Notes: generated from the letters alone by a model not told the origin. Numbered from the stretch's first letter, positions 1 through 7,965 are shown. The stretch: DNA of 21,717 nt from an uncultured Campylobacter sp. (GCF_938045225.1 NZ_CALINL010000255.1:1-21717); one strand, 5' to 3'. Translations and numbers: made by a program.

Positions 1-1714
1 TATCTAACTTATCTCGGATATCTTCATAGTATAGCTTTAGATGATAATCTTGGTCGTATGGTTGCATATCTATAGTCTTTCCGCAATAACTATGAGATAT
101 AATTCTTTCATATTCACTATCAATGATATACATTTCATCTTTATTGATATTTTCATCATACATTGGTATTTTAAAATTAGACATTATAAGACTATTTATA
201 AAGGACGTTTTTCCTGCATATTCCAGTCCGCATACAGCCAATACATTCCTCTCTTTTTTCAAATCTGTTATTGTATTTTTTAGCATGGACAATATTTCAT
301 CTTTTTGTTGTTGATTTATATCAATCTCGTTAAAATCCACCCGAACATCCTTAATCTCAAACACCACCTTAACAGCTTCCTTAAATTTATCCATCACGAT
401 TTCGAGAAATTTTAGATTTTTTTCTTCTTTTTCGGTGCTAAAATAACTCTTGTTTTTTAATTTTAAAATCTTACTGTCGACATCATCTAATCCCCCCTCT
501 TCTAGTATATCCATTCTTATTGAATGCAATGTCTTTTTAATAGAGTTTTTATATTTTATGCTATTTTTTATAGCCTCTTTGTAGGCTTGGTAGATATTTT
601 TTAGCTTATTAAAAATCTCTACATGCTTTTGGCTAGGCGTATCGCATTCGGTCAAAAACTCATCTAAGCTTTTGCCGACTATGCAATGATTTTCAAGAGT
701 TCTAACGGAGCTAAAGGTCTGTATGCCTTCGTAGTTTATACCGTAGTTATCTAGATTTTGCCTTACGGTTTCAGTAATGGCCTCTAGGTCGCTAGGCGCT
801 CTTAGGTCGGCTTTGTTTATCACGACGTATAGCTTCTTGTTTTCTAGATCCAAGCTGCTTAAAAACTCCAAATCTCCGCTTGGCATCGTGCCTGTGCTGT
901 CAAGCCCCACGAGCCATAAAAACACTCCCGCTTCTTCCAAAAACTCTTTTGCCGTATCTATGTCGGCACCATAGTTTGCTATATTTCCTGATGGGTTATA
1001 GCCCGGAGTATCGATAAAGCAGATATTTTCAAATTTAAGCTTCGTGCCTAGCACGATAAATGGCAAAATTTCTTTTAAGTTGAATTTAAATCCTTTCATA
1101 AAATCATGATTTAGCCTAGCGTGAAAATTTTTATCTATCTTACGCAAATCAACCGCACCCCCGTTTTTGGAGTAACCCAGTAGATACTCTTTGGGCGCAT
1201 TCATCACGTATGCGGGTATGGCAGTAGTTGGCTCGATGGAAATAGGCAGCTTTATGCCAGAATCCATAAAACTGCTGATAAATTCCGATTTACCCGCGCT
1301 AAATCCACCGCCGACGGCTATGATATTTTTTTGATATAGCTCAGGGCAAGCGGCTATGATACTAAGCTCTTTTTCTATATTTTGAAGTTGCAACAATACT
1401 TCGGCTTCGTTTGCCAGCGTATCATCGGCATTGGCAAACTCCATATAATCGCCGTTTAACGTCTCGCGGAACATCGCTACGCCTTTATTTTGGACTTTGG
1501 CAGCGAGGAGGCTTGAAATTAGTTCGTGTCTAAGGCTAAGGTCGGTTAAAACCTTATCTTGTTCTTCTTTTTCTTTAATTTTTTCCGTAAGGAGTTTTGA
1601 GACCAGTTCCTGTTTTTGATTAGACGCTTTCAAGTCTCCATTCTGCCCAATTTTTCTGCTTTTTAATAACTCCTTAACTGTAGGTGCATTCTTTGTTTTA
1701 CCTTCTGCCTGCAT
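1..1714 (-). CDS. Dynamin-like GTPase with two P-loops, 3' end beyond window
   Basis: Translating the minus strand from the ATG at 1714 gives 571 codons with no stop up to the window edge, so the C-terminus is missing. AAGGAT lies 7 bases before the ATG. Residues 1-130 are charged and helical. A first GTPase domain follows: Walker A GGFSAGKS at 136-143, G3 DTPG at 235-238 and G4 NKAD at 300-303. After about 190 mostly helical, lysine-rich residues comes a second Walker A, GLEYAGKT, at 496-503, so a second G domain probably starts near 485. Dynamin-like proteins bind membranes and hydrolyse GTP to remodel or tether them. Tandem-GTPase members resemble LeoBC of the LeoA/LeoBC group (family knowledge). 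The start overlaps the end of the upstream dynamin gene by 17 bases, indicating co-translation. The first G domain is close to that of the 565-aa protein: both have GGFSAGKS and the residues LRAPSD after G4. The family call is confident; the LeoBC assignment is less so. Confidence 0.85.
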   Translation of the reverse strand, partial: MQAEGKTKNAPTVKELLKSRKIGQNGDLKASNQKQELVSKLLTEKIKEKEEQDKVLTDLSLRHELISSLLAAKVQNKGVAMFRETLNGDYMEFANADDTLANEAEVLLQLQNIEKELSIIAACPELYQKNIIAVGGGFSAGKSEFISSFMDSGIKLPISIEPTTAIPAYVMNAPKEYLLGYSKNGGAVDLRKIDKNFHARLNHDFMKGFKFNLKEILPFIVLGTKLKFENICFIDTPGYNPSGNIANYGADIDTAKEFLEEAGVFLWLVGLDSTGTMPSGDLEFLSSLDLENKKLYVVINKADLRAPSDLEAITETVRQNLDNYGINYEGIQTFSSVRTLENHCIVGKSLDEFLTECDTPSQKHVEIFNKLKNIYQAYKEAIKNSIKYKNSIKKTLHSIRMDILEEGGLDDVDSKILKLKNKSYFSTEKEEKNLKFLEIVMDKFKEAVKVVFEIKDVRVDFNEIDINQQQKDEILSMLKNTITDLKKERNVLAVCGLEYAGKTSFINSLIMSNFKIPMYDENINKDEMYIIDSEYERIISHSYCGKTIDMQPYDQDYHLKLYYEDIRDKLD

Positions 1715-3938
1715 CTTTTATATCCTTTAGTATCAATTTATATCTATCTAAAGCCTGCTCTTTATTTTCTATATCGCTAACTAGGGAGCTTATCTCTTCA
1801 TCATATTTTACAAAAATAACATTTGCCACGTCTTGGGATTTAAACGAACCAATCAGCGCATCGACGCTAGATTTTACGTCGCTCCTTACTCTGCTTTTTA
1901 GATTTCTGGCAAATTCGCCCGCAGCGCTTAAAAACTGCTCGGCTTCGTAACCTTTTAGGGTACCGCTTTTTTGTAGTTCTTTCGGAAACGAACCGCTATA
2001 GTTGATATCCGGGTTTTTGACCGAGTTCAAAGTCCCCCTTATCGTACGAGAAATAATAACCGGATCTAATACGTCGTCGTCCACGACACTTCTAGCCGAG
2101 GATACTAATGATTTATAGAGGCTCTTTTTCCATTCTGCTATGTTTTGTCTATACTCTATCTCGGTTAAATTTTCTACTTCAGATATAACTTGATCGAGAG
2201 AGTTTTTGACGTAACCGGCTTGAACTGTGGTTCTAGTGCCGTATTTTGTTTTGTATCTATCGCCAAAAAGTCCCCATAAATTTGTAAATCCATTATCTAT
2301 GACTTTATAACTATATTCCTCTGTAGCTTCGCTGCTAGCTATATCGTCGGTTAGCTTTTTAAAGTAGCTTTCCACTTTGGCAAAAAGCCTGTCTTTGATA
2401 TTTAGCTCAAATCCTTCAATAGAGTCTTCGTATGCGGTATTTACAGCCTCTATAGCTTTTGATTTGATTTTTATCATTTGCTCTCTTTGACGCTTAATCT
2501 CGTTTATATCAGAGCTTTCCAGTATTTGCATCTTTTCTTGAATTTGCTGTTCTACAGCTTGTTGATAATTGAGTAAATTTTTAGACTTAACCGAGATAAA
2601 CTCCGTGCTTCTTTTTTGTAAAATTTCCTCTTTTTTTTCTTTTACTTTTGAGACTATTTGCTCAATCGCCTTGATGCCAGATAACAAATTTAAATTTGCC
2701 AAAGCCGACTGTTTGTCATCAAAATAATCTCGGTAAAAGTGGCTTAAATTCCCCCAAACATGTTTTGAGTTCGCATCCCACTTAGCTTGTTTTTCATAAT
2801 TTATCATCATATAAAATGCAGTCGCCGAACTTAAAAGAACTTTGCTATCTATAAGCTCATTTAGACTGTCGCCCACTTCCGGACTTTGAGCTTTTATCTC
2901 TTTTAAAACCCTTGACTGCTGGGCGCTTAAGGTTTCTCTTATATTATCAAGTACTTTTGGTAACAAGCCGCCACCTTTTTCTTTTTCTCCGCCAAAGAGC
3001 TGATTATCAACTTGAGATGCAACCAAATACACCTCCCTGATACCGTCTTTTTTGGTTACGCGGTCAAGTAAATTCGTATCCTCCGAGCTTAAAAACTGCC
3101 CGGATGGCGAAACGACTAACACCACGTCGCAAGTTTTTAAAAGCTGTTTTGTGCGCTCCTCTCTTGAGACAACAGGGTCGTTTACGCCGGGGGTATCTAT
3201 TATCTCTATATCTTTTAGACTTTCCTTATCTAGTTTTAGCGTTACGGATTTTGTAAAAGGCATATATTTGCTATCAGCGCCGACAAAATCATAAAGCTTG
3301 CTATTTAGCTCGTCCATGCTAGTTGCTGAGATATTTTTGAACTCCTCTAGGTTTTTTAATTTTACCCCGGAACGCTCGATACGCTCGTATTGCTCGGCGG
3401 CTGCGCTTAAAGCTGCGTCATTGCGCATCTCTTGTTCGGCGATATTCACCGCCCTTTTTCGTAGCTCGGCTTCTTTTTCTTGATCTAGTTTTTTAAAATT
3501 TAGCTTTTGCTTTCTTTTTTCAAGCTCTACTAGCTCGTTAAATTTAACTTCGGCTATTTCGTTTTTTCTTTTTTGAAAATTTGCCGCATTTTCTTTGATA
3601 TCCCGCAAGTCCTCTTTGCTGAAAAAATCTACCTCGGCCTCTAAATTTTGCCCATATTTTAAAACCGTAAGTGCAGCTGTCATCGGAGTAGCAGCCTTTG
3701 GTAACACATCTTCACCCTCAAAAATAAGTGCATTTATAAGAGAGCTCTTGCCTGATTTTACTCGTCCTATGATTCCTAGCTTTAGCGTTCTACCATCTTT
3801 TTGCATAGCTTCTAGTTCAGCTTCTAGTTCCGAACTTTTTGAGACAGAATTATCTTGTTTTAAAAGTGAAACTTCATTACTGAGGTCGTATTTGGCTATG
3901 ATGGCTTCAAGCTCTTTAGCAAATTTAACTACGTTCAT
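1698..3938 (-). CDS. LeoA-like dynamin-family GTPase (746 aa)
   Basis: Middle gene of the dynamin operon, starting 9 bases after the previous stop with AAGGAC 7 bases before the ATG. The GTPase signature is clear: Walker A GRVKSGKS at 58-65, a switch I region around TPMT at 84-87, and G3 DTPGVNDP from 248. G4 is SQVD at 308-311 instead of (N/T)KxD, a weakening seen in other bacterial dynamins. Between G2 and G3 is a long charged coiled-coil insertion (about 105-200), and after 430 a mainly helical stalk. A glycine- and aromatic-rich stretch near 545-575 (NGFTNLWGLFGDRY) could be the lipid-binding paddle. The segment VLPKAATPMTAALT matches my memory of LeoA/HP0731-type dynamins. Length is typical of bacterial dynamins (550-1200 aa). 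Likely role: GTP-dependent membrane tethering or remodelling with the two neighbouring dynamins. The alternative is C. jejuni DLP1 (Cj0411-like) housekeeping function. Confidence 0.88.
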   Translation of the reverse strand: MNVVKFAKELEAIIAKYDLSNEVSLLKQDNSVSKSSELEAELEAMQKDGRTLKLGIIGRVKSGKSSLINALIFEGEDVLPKAATPMTAALTVLKYGQNLEAEVDFFSKEDLRDIKENAANFQKRKNEIAEVKFNELVELEKRKQKLNFKKLDQEKEAELRKRAVNIAEQEMRNDAALSAAAEQYERIERSGVKLKNLEEFKNISATSMDELNSKLYDFVGADSKYMPFTKSVTLKLDKESLKDIEIIDTPGVNDPVVSREERTKQLLKTCDVVLVVSPSGQFLSSEDTNLLDRVTKKDGIREVYLVASQVDNQLFGGEKEKGGGLLPKVLDNIRETLSAQQSRVLKEIKAQSPEVGDSLNELIDSKVLLSSATAFYMMINYEKQAKWDANSKHVWGNLSHFYRDYFDDKQSALANLNLLSGIKAIEQIVSKVKEKKEEILQKRSTEFISVKSKNLLNYQQAVEQQIQEKMQILESSDINEIKRQREQMIKIKSKAIEAVNTAYEDSIEGFELNIKDRLFAKVESYFKKLTDDIASSEATEEYSYKVIDNGFTNLWGLFGDRYKTKYGTRTTVQAGYVKNSLDQVISEVENLTEIEYRQNIAEWKKSLYKSLVSSARSVVDDDVLDPVIISRTIRGTLNSVKNPDINYSGSFPKELQKSGTLKGYEAEQFLSAAGEFARNLKSRVRSDVKSSVDALIGSFKSQDVANVIFVKYDEEISSLVSDIENKEQALDRYKLILKDIKDAGRR

Positions 3939-3947
3939 CTTTTGTCC

Positions 3948-5645
3948 TTACTTATATAGAATTTGAGTTGTTAGTGCCCTTATTTCCTCTTTTGCATTTT
4001 CAAGAGCTAAAATTTGAGCTTCTATAGCCTCCATATCTTCGCTTTTTTCTTCTATGACTTTTGATATTTCGGTTTCTTTTTGCCGTAGCTGCTCTTCAAA
4101 TTTATCGCTTACAACCTCTATCATAGCGCTTATTTGCTCGTTTAGTAGTGCGGGCATCTCGCTTCTAAGCTTAGACTTGATAGAAGGTATAACGTTGCTT
4201 ATTATCTGATCTCTAGCCTGTTCGCGTTTCTTGTTTTCGGCGTATCCTTGAGTAAAAAACGAGATAATATCTGGCAAAAATATAATGATAATTTCTAAAA
4301 GAGGATTTACAACTGCCGTAGTGAGACCCATGATCGTGGTTATAACTTTGTATATTTTACCTGCATTTTCGCCACTTTTAAGCTTCTCACTAAAATCTAC
4401 AAGTCCATTTTGGGCTTTTTGTAAAAATTCTTTTGTCGTTTGTGAAATTTTTTCTATCCATACGTCATCTATCTTAAAATCAGTCAAATTCAAGCTTCTC
4501 ATCTCGAGACTAAAGTTATCTACTAGCTGCGAGCCAATATCGCTCATTTTACTTTTTATTTCTCGCACGAGCGATGTTTTTATTATGCCGTTTAGTTCAG
4601 TACTAAAACCTTGCTGGTTGGTGGCGGCGAGCCCTGCTAGAGCGTCGATATTCATATTTATATCGTTAGCAACCGCTGCAATAACGGAATTTACGCTACC
4701 GTCTGAATATCTGCTTTGTATCTCGTTAAGTGCGGTTTGCTTTTTAGCTTTTAATTTTTCTATACCCAACTTTAGCTCGTTTATAGCGTTTTGTGCGTCT
4801 TCTTTGGAACTTTTTAGGGCTGATTTAGTCGTATCAATAGCGCTTTGGGCTTCAAATGAATTTTGTTTTAATTCGTTTTCAAAGATACTTTTAAAAAGTC
4901 CTTTTGAATCAATTTTTTCGAGTATATTTTTTAACTCGTCGCCACTGTCAAGCCCGAGGGCTATAACACCTTTTTGGTAATCAAAATAATCTCTTAATTG
5001 CTCTTCTATCCTATTTTGTATCAAATTTACGTCGCTAGGCGCTCTTAAATTTGCCTTACTTATACAAAACGAAAAGCCTTTGCCGAATGCGTTGATATTT
5101 TGTATTTCTCTAAGCACACTATTTGTTATATTGCCATCCTCAACACTGATTAACACTATAAAATACTTACCCTTGCTTAAGTAACTTAAAATTACTTGGT
5201 TGTGTAGCTGTACTGGCGAGTCAAAGCCTGGCATATCAACAAGTACGAGCGGTGCAATAGCTTTTAAATTTGCGTTATTTAGATAAAGACGTAGAAATTT
5301 ATACTCCGCAGCCCGATCTTTGATCTCGTCTGTTTGAGTAAGATCATATCTATCGCTATCGCCGCTTTCTTTTACTGCCTCAAAATAACTTTCTTCACCG
5401 TATCTTAGCTCGGTCGCAAGCGCGGTTTCTGGAGTAATGTTTGTAGGCAATACGCCTGAGCCTAGAAATGAGTTTATTAGAGTACTTTTACCTGCGCTAA
5501 AGCCGCCTACAACGGGCACGATAAGCTCTGTTGCTCGCAAAGAGCCTATTAGCTCTTCCTGTTTTTTTACGTCAAATTTTAGAGGACTTAGTATCGCTGA
5601 CACGTCTTGCAAGTATTTAATATATGTTTGCTTTAAAATTTGCAT
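3948..5645 (-). CDS. Membrane-associated dynamin-like GTPase (565 aa)
   Basis: First gene of the dynamin operon. The ATG at 5645 is preceded by AAGGAA at 8 bases. Motifs: Walker A GGFSAGKS at 47-54, TPET at 71-74 as G2, and DMPG at 137-140 as G3 (Met in place of Thr). The G4 position reads SKAN at 196-199, lacking the Asp that normally reads guanine, whereas the paralogue at 1-1714 has NKAD in the same context (followed by LRAPSD). Residues 255-310 and 520-560 are predicted coiled coil by eye. Residues 434-466 are strongly hydrophobic with two prolines, fitting a membrane hairpin or paddle. This gene is probably the membrane-anchoring partner of the 746-aa protein, as in the heteromeric Campylobacter DLP1/DLP2 pair (family knowledge). 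Nucleotide specificity or hydrolysis may be altered. Confidence 0.86.
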   Translation of the reverse strand: MQILKQTYIKYLQDVSAILSPLKFDVKKQEELIGSLRATELIVPVVGGFSAGKSTLINSFLGSGVLPTNITPETALATELRYGEESYFEAVKESGDSDRYDLTQTDEIKDRAAEYKFLRLYLNNANLKAIAPLVLVDMPGFDSPVQLHNQVILSYLSKGKYFIVLISVEDGNITNSVLREIQNINAFGKGFSFCISKANLRAPSDVNLIQNRIEEQLRDYFDYQKGVIALGLDSGDELKNILEKIDSKGLFKSIFENELKQNSFEAQSAIDTTKSALKSSKEDAQNAINELKLGIEKLKAKKQTALNEIQSRYSDGSVNSVIAAVANDINMNIDALAGLAATNQQGFSTELNGIIKTSLVREIKSKMSDIGSQLVDNFSLEMRSLNLTDFKIDDVWIEKISQTTKEFLQKAQNGLVDFSEKLKSGENAGKIYKVITTIMGLTTAVVNPLLEIIIIFLPDIISFFTQGYAENKKREQARDQIISNVIPSIKSKLRSEMPALLNEQISAMIEVVSDKFEEQLRQKETEISKVIEEKSEDMEAIEAQILALENAKEEIRALTTQILYK

Positions 5646-5684
5646 ATGTGTTCCTTATGGTGAAGTTTATTGATTTTTGAGTGA

Positions 5685-5753
5685 TTAAATTTGATGAAAG
5701 ATATTTGTCTCTAGAGTTACCCCCCCCATCGGTTTTTCTAATTTTACCTGCAT
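5685..5753 (-). CDS. Possible 22-codon leader peptide with G8 tract
   Basis: A short reading frame upstream of the dynamin operon. It starts at ATG 5753, with AGAAGG 4 bases before it, and stops at TAA 5685-5687, 39 bases before the first dynamin start. Codons 9-12 lie in a run of eight G. The peptide begins MQVKLEKPMGG. With seven G the frame would stop at once (ATG GGG GGG TAA). With nine it would run about 45 codons and end inside the dynamin gene, overlapping its start. This would make it a translation-controlling upstream frame. The frame stays open for 21 more codons upstream, back to a TAG, without an ATG, so a decayed gene fragment is the other explanation. Confidence 0.3.
   Translation of the reverse strand: MQVKLEKPMGGVTLETNIFHQI
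5720..5727 (-). repeat. Homopolymeric G8 tract in the dynamin operon leader
   Basis: Eight consecutive C on the plus strand (G on the transcribed strand), 75 bases before the first dynamin ATG. It is the longest G/C run I found in the window; the next, six C at 492-497, is inside a coding region. Poly-G tracts of about eight or more slip during replication and drive phase variation in Campylobacter (established knowledge). Eight is at the lower limit of instability. Confidence 0.8.
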
Positions 5754-5793
5754 TTTACCTTCTTTTGGTGTTACTAATGAATTTATTCTGTTA

Positions 5794-5799
5794 ATTATA
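5794..5799 (-). promoter_or_regulatory. Candidate -10 box of the dynamin operon
   Basis: A perfect TATAAT on the minus strand (ATTATA on plus) lies about 150 bases before the first dynamin ATG, in a very AT-rich stretch with no gene. No good -35 is visible, which is normal for the sigma-70 promoters of Campylobacter. A transcript from here would start near 5787 and carry the whole leader reading frame and the G8 tract. The rest of 5800-5986 shows nothing else that I can assign. Confidence 0.4.
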
Positions 5800-5986
5800 G
5801 TTTTAAAATCATTAATCTATGCTTTTATGTTGTTTAAAATTACAAACTGCATTTTATGATTTTTTATGCTATATCTTTCAGCGTTTTTCTCGGTATTTTT
5901 TAACTTCTTTGCTGTTTTTTTATTTGATATTGTATAAATTCAAAGCAAGCTTGGTCCAAATGTTGTCCTTGCCTGCTTTATACTGC

Positions 5987-6178
5987 TTAGATGCCGGCGG
6001 CGTACCCAGATGGATACTCCTCTTGCTCATCGCTTTCATCTTCATCGGCCAAAACAAGATCCGCTTCCTTATTTTTTTCGTCACTAGTTTCATCAAATAT
6101 CCCGTATTCGTCGGCATAAGTCTTTAATCCGTATCCAATAGCTAGTAGTGCTACGCCTCCTATGATATACTTTAGCAT
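5987..6178 (-). CDS. Small single-pass membrane protein with acidic tail (63 aa)
   Basis: The ATG at 6178 has a strong AAAGGAG site 5 bases upstream, which supports a real gene. Residues 3-18 (KYIIGGVALLAIGYGL) form one short hydrophobic helix with small-residue spacing GG...G.G. The rest is soluble and extremely acidic: about 18 Asp/Glu between residues 23 and 54, ending PSGYAAGI. There is no cleavable signal or lipobox. It is on the same strand as the dynamin operon but 341 bases before it, so it is probably a separate transcript. A CATAAT box at 6198-6203 could be its promoter. The family is not recognised. It could be a membrane adaptor for the dynamins or an unrelated small membrane peptide; the first idea rests on proximity only. 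Confidence 0.6.
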   Translation of the reverse strand: MLKYIIGGVALLAIGYGLKTYADEYGIFDETSDEKNKEADLVLADEDESDEQEEYPSGYAAGI

Positions 6179-6230
6179 CTTTTCTCCTTTGATTTAAATT
6201 ATGATGGAAATTTAACACAAGGGCACGACA

Positions 6231-6245
6231 GGTTATGTCATAACC
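6231..6245. promoter_or_regulatory. Palindromic operator candidate, 7-1-7
   Basis: GGTTATG-T-CATAACC is a perfect inverted repeat with 7-base arms. It sits in the 200-base divergent region between the small membrane protein and the WYL regulator, 53 bases upstream of the former. WYL regulators (for example BrxR, CapW) bind inverted repeats in such divergent promoters (family knowledge). A half-site-like AATAACC follows at 6249-6255. Binding by the neighbouring regulator is inferred. Confidence 0.45.
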
Positions 6246-6286
6246 AAAATAACCCCATAAGAATCTTTTAAATTTATATCAATCTT

Positions 6287-6318
6287 TTGACAGATAAAAA
6301 CATCTTTACATTATATAT
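6287..6318 (+). promoter_or_regulatory. Candidate promoter of the WYL regulator
   Basis: TTGACA at 6287-6292 is followed after 18 bases by TTATAT at 6311-6316, within TTATATATA. A second candidate is the perfect TATAAT at 6355-6360, but its start point would fall on or next to the ribosome site AAAGGAG at 6367-6373, so the upstream pair is the better choice. Confidence 0.35.
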
Positions 6319-6378
6319 ACCTTTAAAACTAGACAACTATAAGTCTTATATCGCTATAATACTCCCAAAGGAGCTTCC

Positions 6379-7305
6379 ATGCAAAAACCTAAAAAAATCA
6401 TCCCCGAAACCAGCACAAGTAAATACGAGCGTATAAACGATATAGCCGTTCTTATCAGCAACAAGCCGCACTACATCTCCGAGCTTTCCGAGAAACTCGG
6501 TGTTTGCACTAAAACCATACAAAGAGATCTTTATGACGTGCTAGCCAAAAACGGAGCCGTAAAAAAAGGTAGGATGTGGAGCATGGATAAAACCGAGGCC
6601 AAAGATAACCTAGATCAAGAAGAGCGAACTATCATAAATATCTTAGATAATATCTCAAAAACTATGGGGGCAAATTTCTATTCAAAGGCTCACGTCTTGC
6701 TAGAGCAGATCACTAGCAGACTAAACCACCCTATACTAACCAATATAAACAACGAAAAGCTAGACGAAAAAGACTTTGCAAATTTCGAACTACTTGAAAA
6801 CGCCATCAAAGAAAAAAGACTGGTAGAGTGCGAGTATAATAACTTTAAATTTAAGATAAAACCGCTAAAGCTAGCTATGTTTGATGGGTTTTGGTATTTA
6901 CTTTTTCTTGATACGGGCAAAAACGATACGTTTAAGAAATTTCATCTAAAAAGCATCGCGAACATTAAAATACTTGAGGGCAAATTTAATGTAGAAGCAA
7001 AAATAGAAGATAGGCTAAAAAATATAAACTCCGCATGGGCGACGCTAGATGAACCAAAGACGGCCAAGCTGCTTTTAGCGCCGCAGATAAAGAAGTATTT
7101 TGAGAGAAAACCGTATGCCAAGCAAAGCATATATGGCCAGGACTCCGATGGCTCCGTTATTATCGATATAGAGTACACCAACATAATGGAGATCAAACCG
7201 CTCATCTACTACTACATCCCATTTATCAAGGTGCTTGAGCCAAAGGAGCTGTCCGATGTGATTAAGGGCGAGATAGGGGAGTATTTTAACGAGATAAATG
7301 TCTAA
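6379..7305 (+). CDS. WYL-domain transcriptional regulator (308 aa)
   Basis: The ATG at 6379 has AAAGGAG 5 bases upstream. Residues 18-68 form a DeoR-type winged helix: helix-turn-helix about 32-52 (ISELSEKLGVCTKTIQRDL), then the wing KKGRMWSM. Residues 137-200 form the Sm-like WYL domain, with the name-giving W172-Y173-L174 in DGFWYLLFLD and the basic KFKIKPLKL before it. The C-terminal part (about 225-305) fits the WCX extension. Such proteins sense a ligand, often nucleic acid or a nucleotide, through WYL and usually repress nearby defence or DNA-damage genes (family knowledge). It is the only plus-strand gene between 1 and 15229 and faces the two minus-strand operons. The likely operator is the palindrome upstream; its targets are unknown. 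Confidence 0.88.
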   Translation: MQKPKKIIPETSTSKYERINDIAVLISNKPHYISELSEKLGVCTKTIQRDLYDVLAKNGAVKKGRMWSMDKTEAKDNLDQEERTIINILDNISKTMGANFYSKAHVLLEQITSRLNHPILTNINNEKLDEKDFANFELLENAIKEKRLVECEYNNFKFKIKPLKLAMFDGFWYLLFLDTGKNDTFKKFHLKSIANIKILEGKFNVEAKIEDRLKNINSAWATLDEPKTAKLLLAPQIKKYFERKPYAKQSIYGQDSDGSVIIDIEYTNIMEIKPLIYYYIPFIKVLEPKELSDVIKGEIGEYFNEINV

Positions 7306-7313
7306 AATTTAAG

Positions 7314-7344
7314 TATGCATGCGATGTATAACGTCGCATGCATA
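7314..7344. terminator. Hairpin between convergent genes
   Basis: TATGCATGCGA and TCGCATGCATA form perfect 11-base arms around a 9-base loop, 8 bases after the WYL stop and 21 bases past the stop of the convergent helical-repeat gene. The stem is stable, but neither side has a long T run (the minus side reads CTTAAATTTTAG), so it is probably a bidirectional terminator of ordinary strength. A protein-binding palindrome is possible. Confidence 0.55.
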
Positions 7345-7365
7345 TTATGGATAAAATTACGTAGA

Positions 7366-7965
7366 CTATTTTTCGTTAGCCGATCTGATTCTTTGCCAAA
7401 CAGCCGCCGCTTCTCTTCTCAAAAGCTCATCGTCGTATGCGTCGTTGCCGTCGGTTAAATTTTTGGCCTTTTTATAAAATTTTTTGCATACGGATTTATA
7501 CTTTTTTATCCTACTTAAGATATCTAAGAAATTTAAAAATCTTTGCCTTTTCATGCCTGAGCTTAAAGCACTTTTTATAACCGTCCTCATATGCTTTCTG
7601 GGTAACACATTTTGCTTGCAAAGCAGGACATTTATCTTAAATCTTTTTATCTGTTTTACGATGATCTTTTTGGCAAGCTTTTTATCGTTTAAATTTTCAT
7701 AGACGCTTCTGGCTACATAAAAATACTCCATAGGATATTTACATACTTGCAACGCCCTTTTTAGGATAGTTTTTATTATCTTTTGCCTATTTTCGTCATT
7801 TTCAAGCTCATCGTAAGCTAGCCTTGCCAAATGCAAATACTCTCTAAAATCCTCACATTTTGACAGGATATCGTTCAATTCGCTAGAAAGCAGTTGTTTT
7901 GGCTCTACAGACGATATAAAATCGCTAATCTCCATATACGGCCTAAGACCCCAGAATTTTTTCAT
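7366..7965 (-). CDS. Helical-repeat protein, function unknown (199 aa)
   Basis: Last gene of the seven-gene cluster. I chose ATG 7965 (MKKFWGLRPYM), which has GGAG 5 bases before it. A TTG at 8013, one base after the upstream gene ends and preceded by GGGGAG, would add 16 residues. The protein is basic and all-helical. Two segments, about 43-77 (YLHLARLAYDELENDEN...) and 82-111 (YFYVARSVYENLNDKKLAKKI), match a repeat with consensus aromatic-x-x-A then D-K-x-x-A, also seen in the 418-aa protein of this cluster. The C-terminal third is very Lys/Arg-rich. It fits a HEAT/TPR-like scaffold; the family is not recognised. The position next to a nuclease gene suggests a shared role. Confidence 0.68.
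   Translation of the reverse strand: MKKFWGLRPYMEISDFISSVEPKQLLSSELNDILSKCEDFREYLHLARLAYDELENDENRQKIIKTILKRALQVCKYPMEYFYVARSVYENLNDKKLAKKIIVKQIKRFKINVLLCKQNVLPRKHMRTVIKSALSSGMKRQRFLNFLDILSRIKKYKSVCKKFYKKAKNLTDGNDAYDDELLRREAAAVWQRIRSANEK

Noticed and set aside
492..497. Run of six C as a second phase-variable tract
   Set aside because: Too short to be expected to slip, and it encodes Glu-Gly-Gly within an intact frame.
4285..4980. Plus-strand reading frame of 231 codons opposite the 565-aa dynamin
   Set aside because: It is antisense to a clear dynamin gene, Ser/Phe/Leu-rich as expected for the reverse of AT-rich coding DNA, and lacks a ribosome site.
5819..6127. Plus-strand reading frame of 102 codons, very hydrophobic, starting MLLCCLKLQ
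   Set aside because: It has no ribosome site and lies partly antisense to the better-supported 63-aa gene; its hydrophobicity follows from T-rich sequence opposite an A-rich leader.
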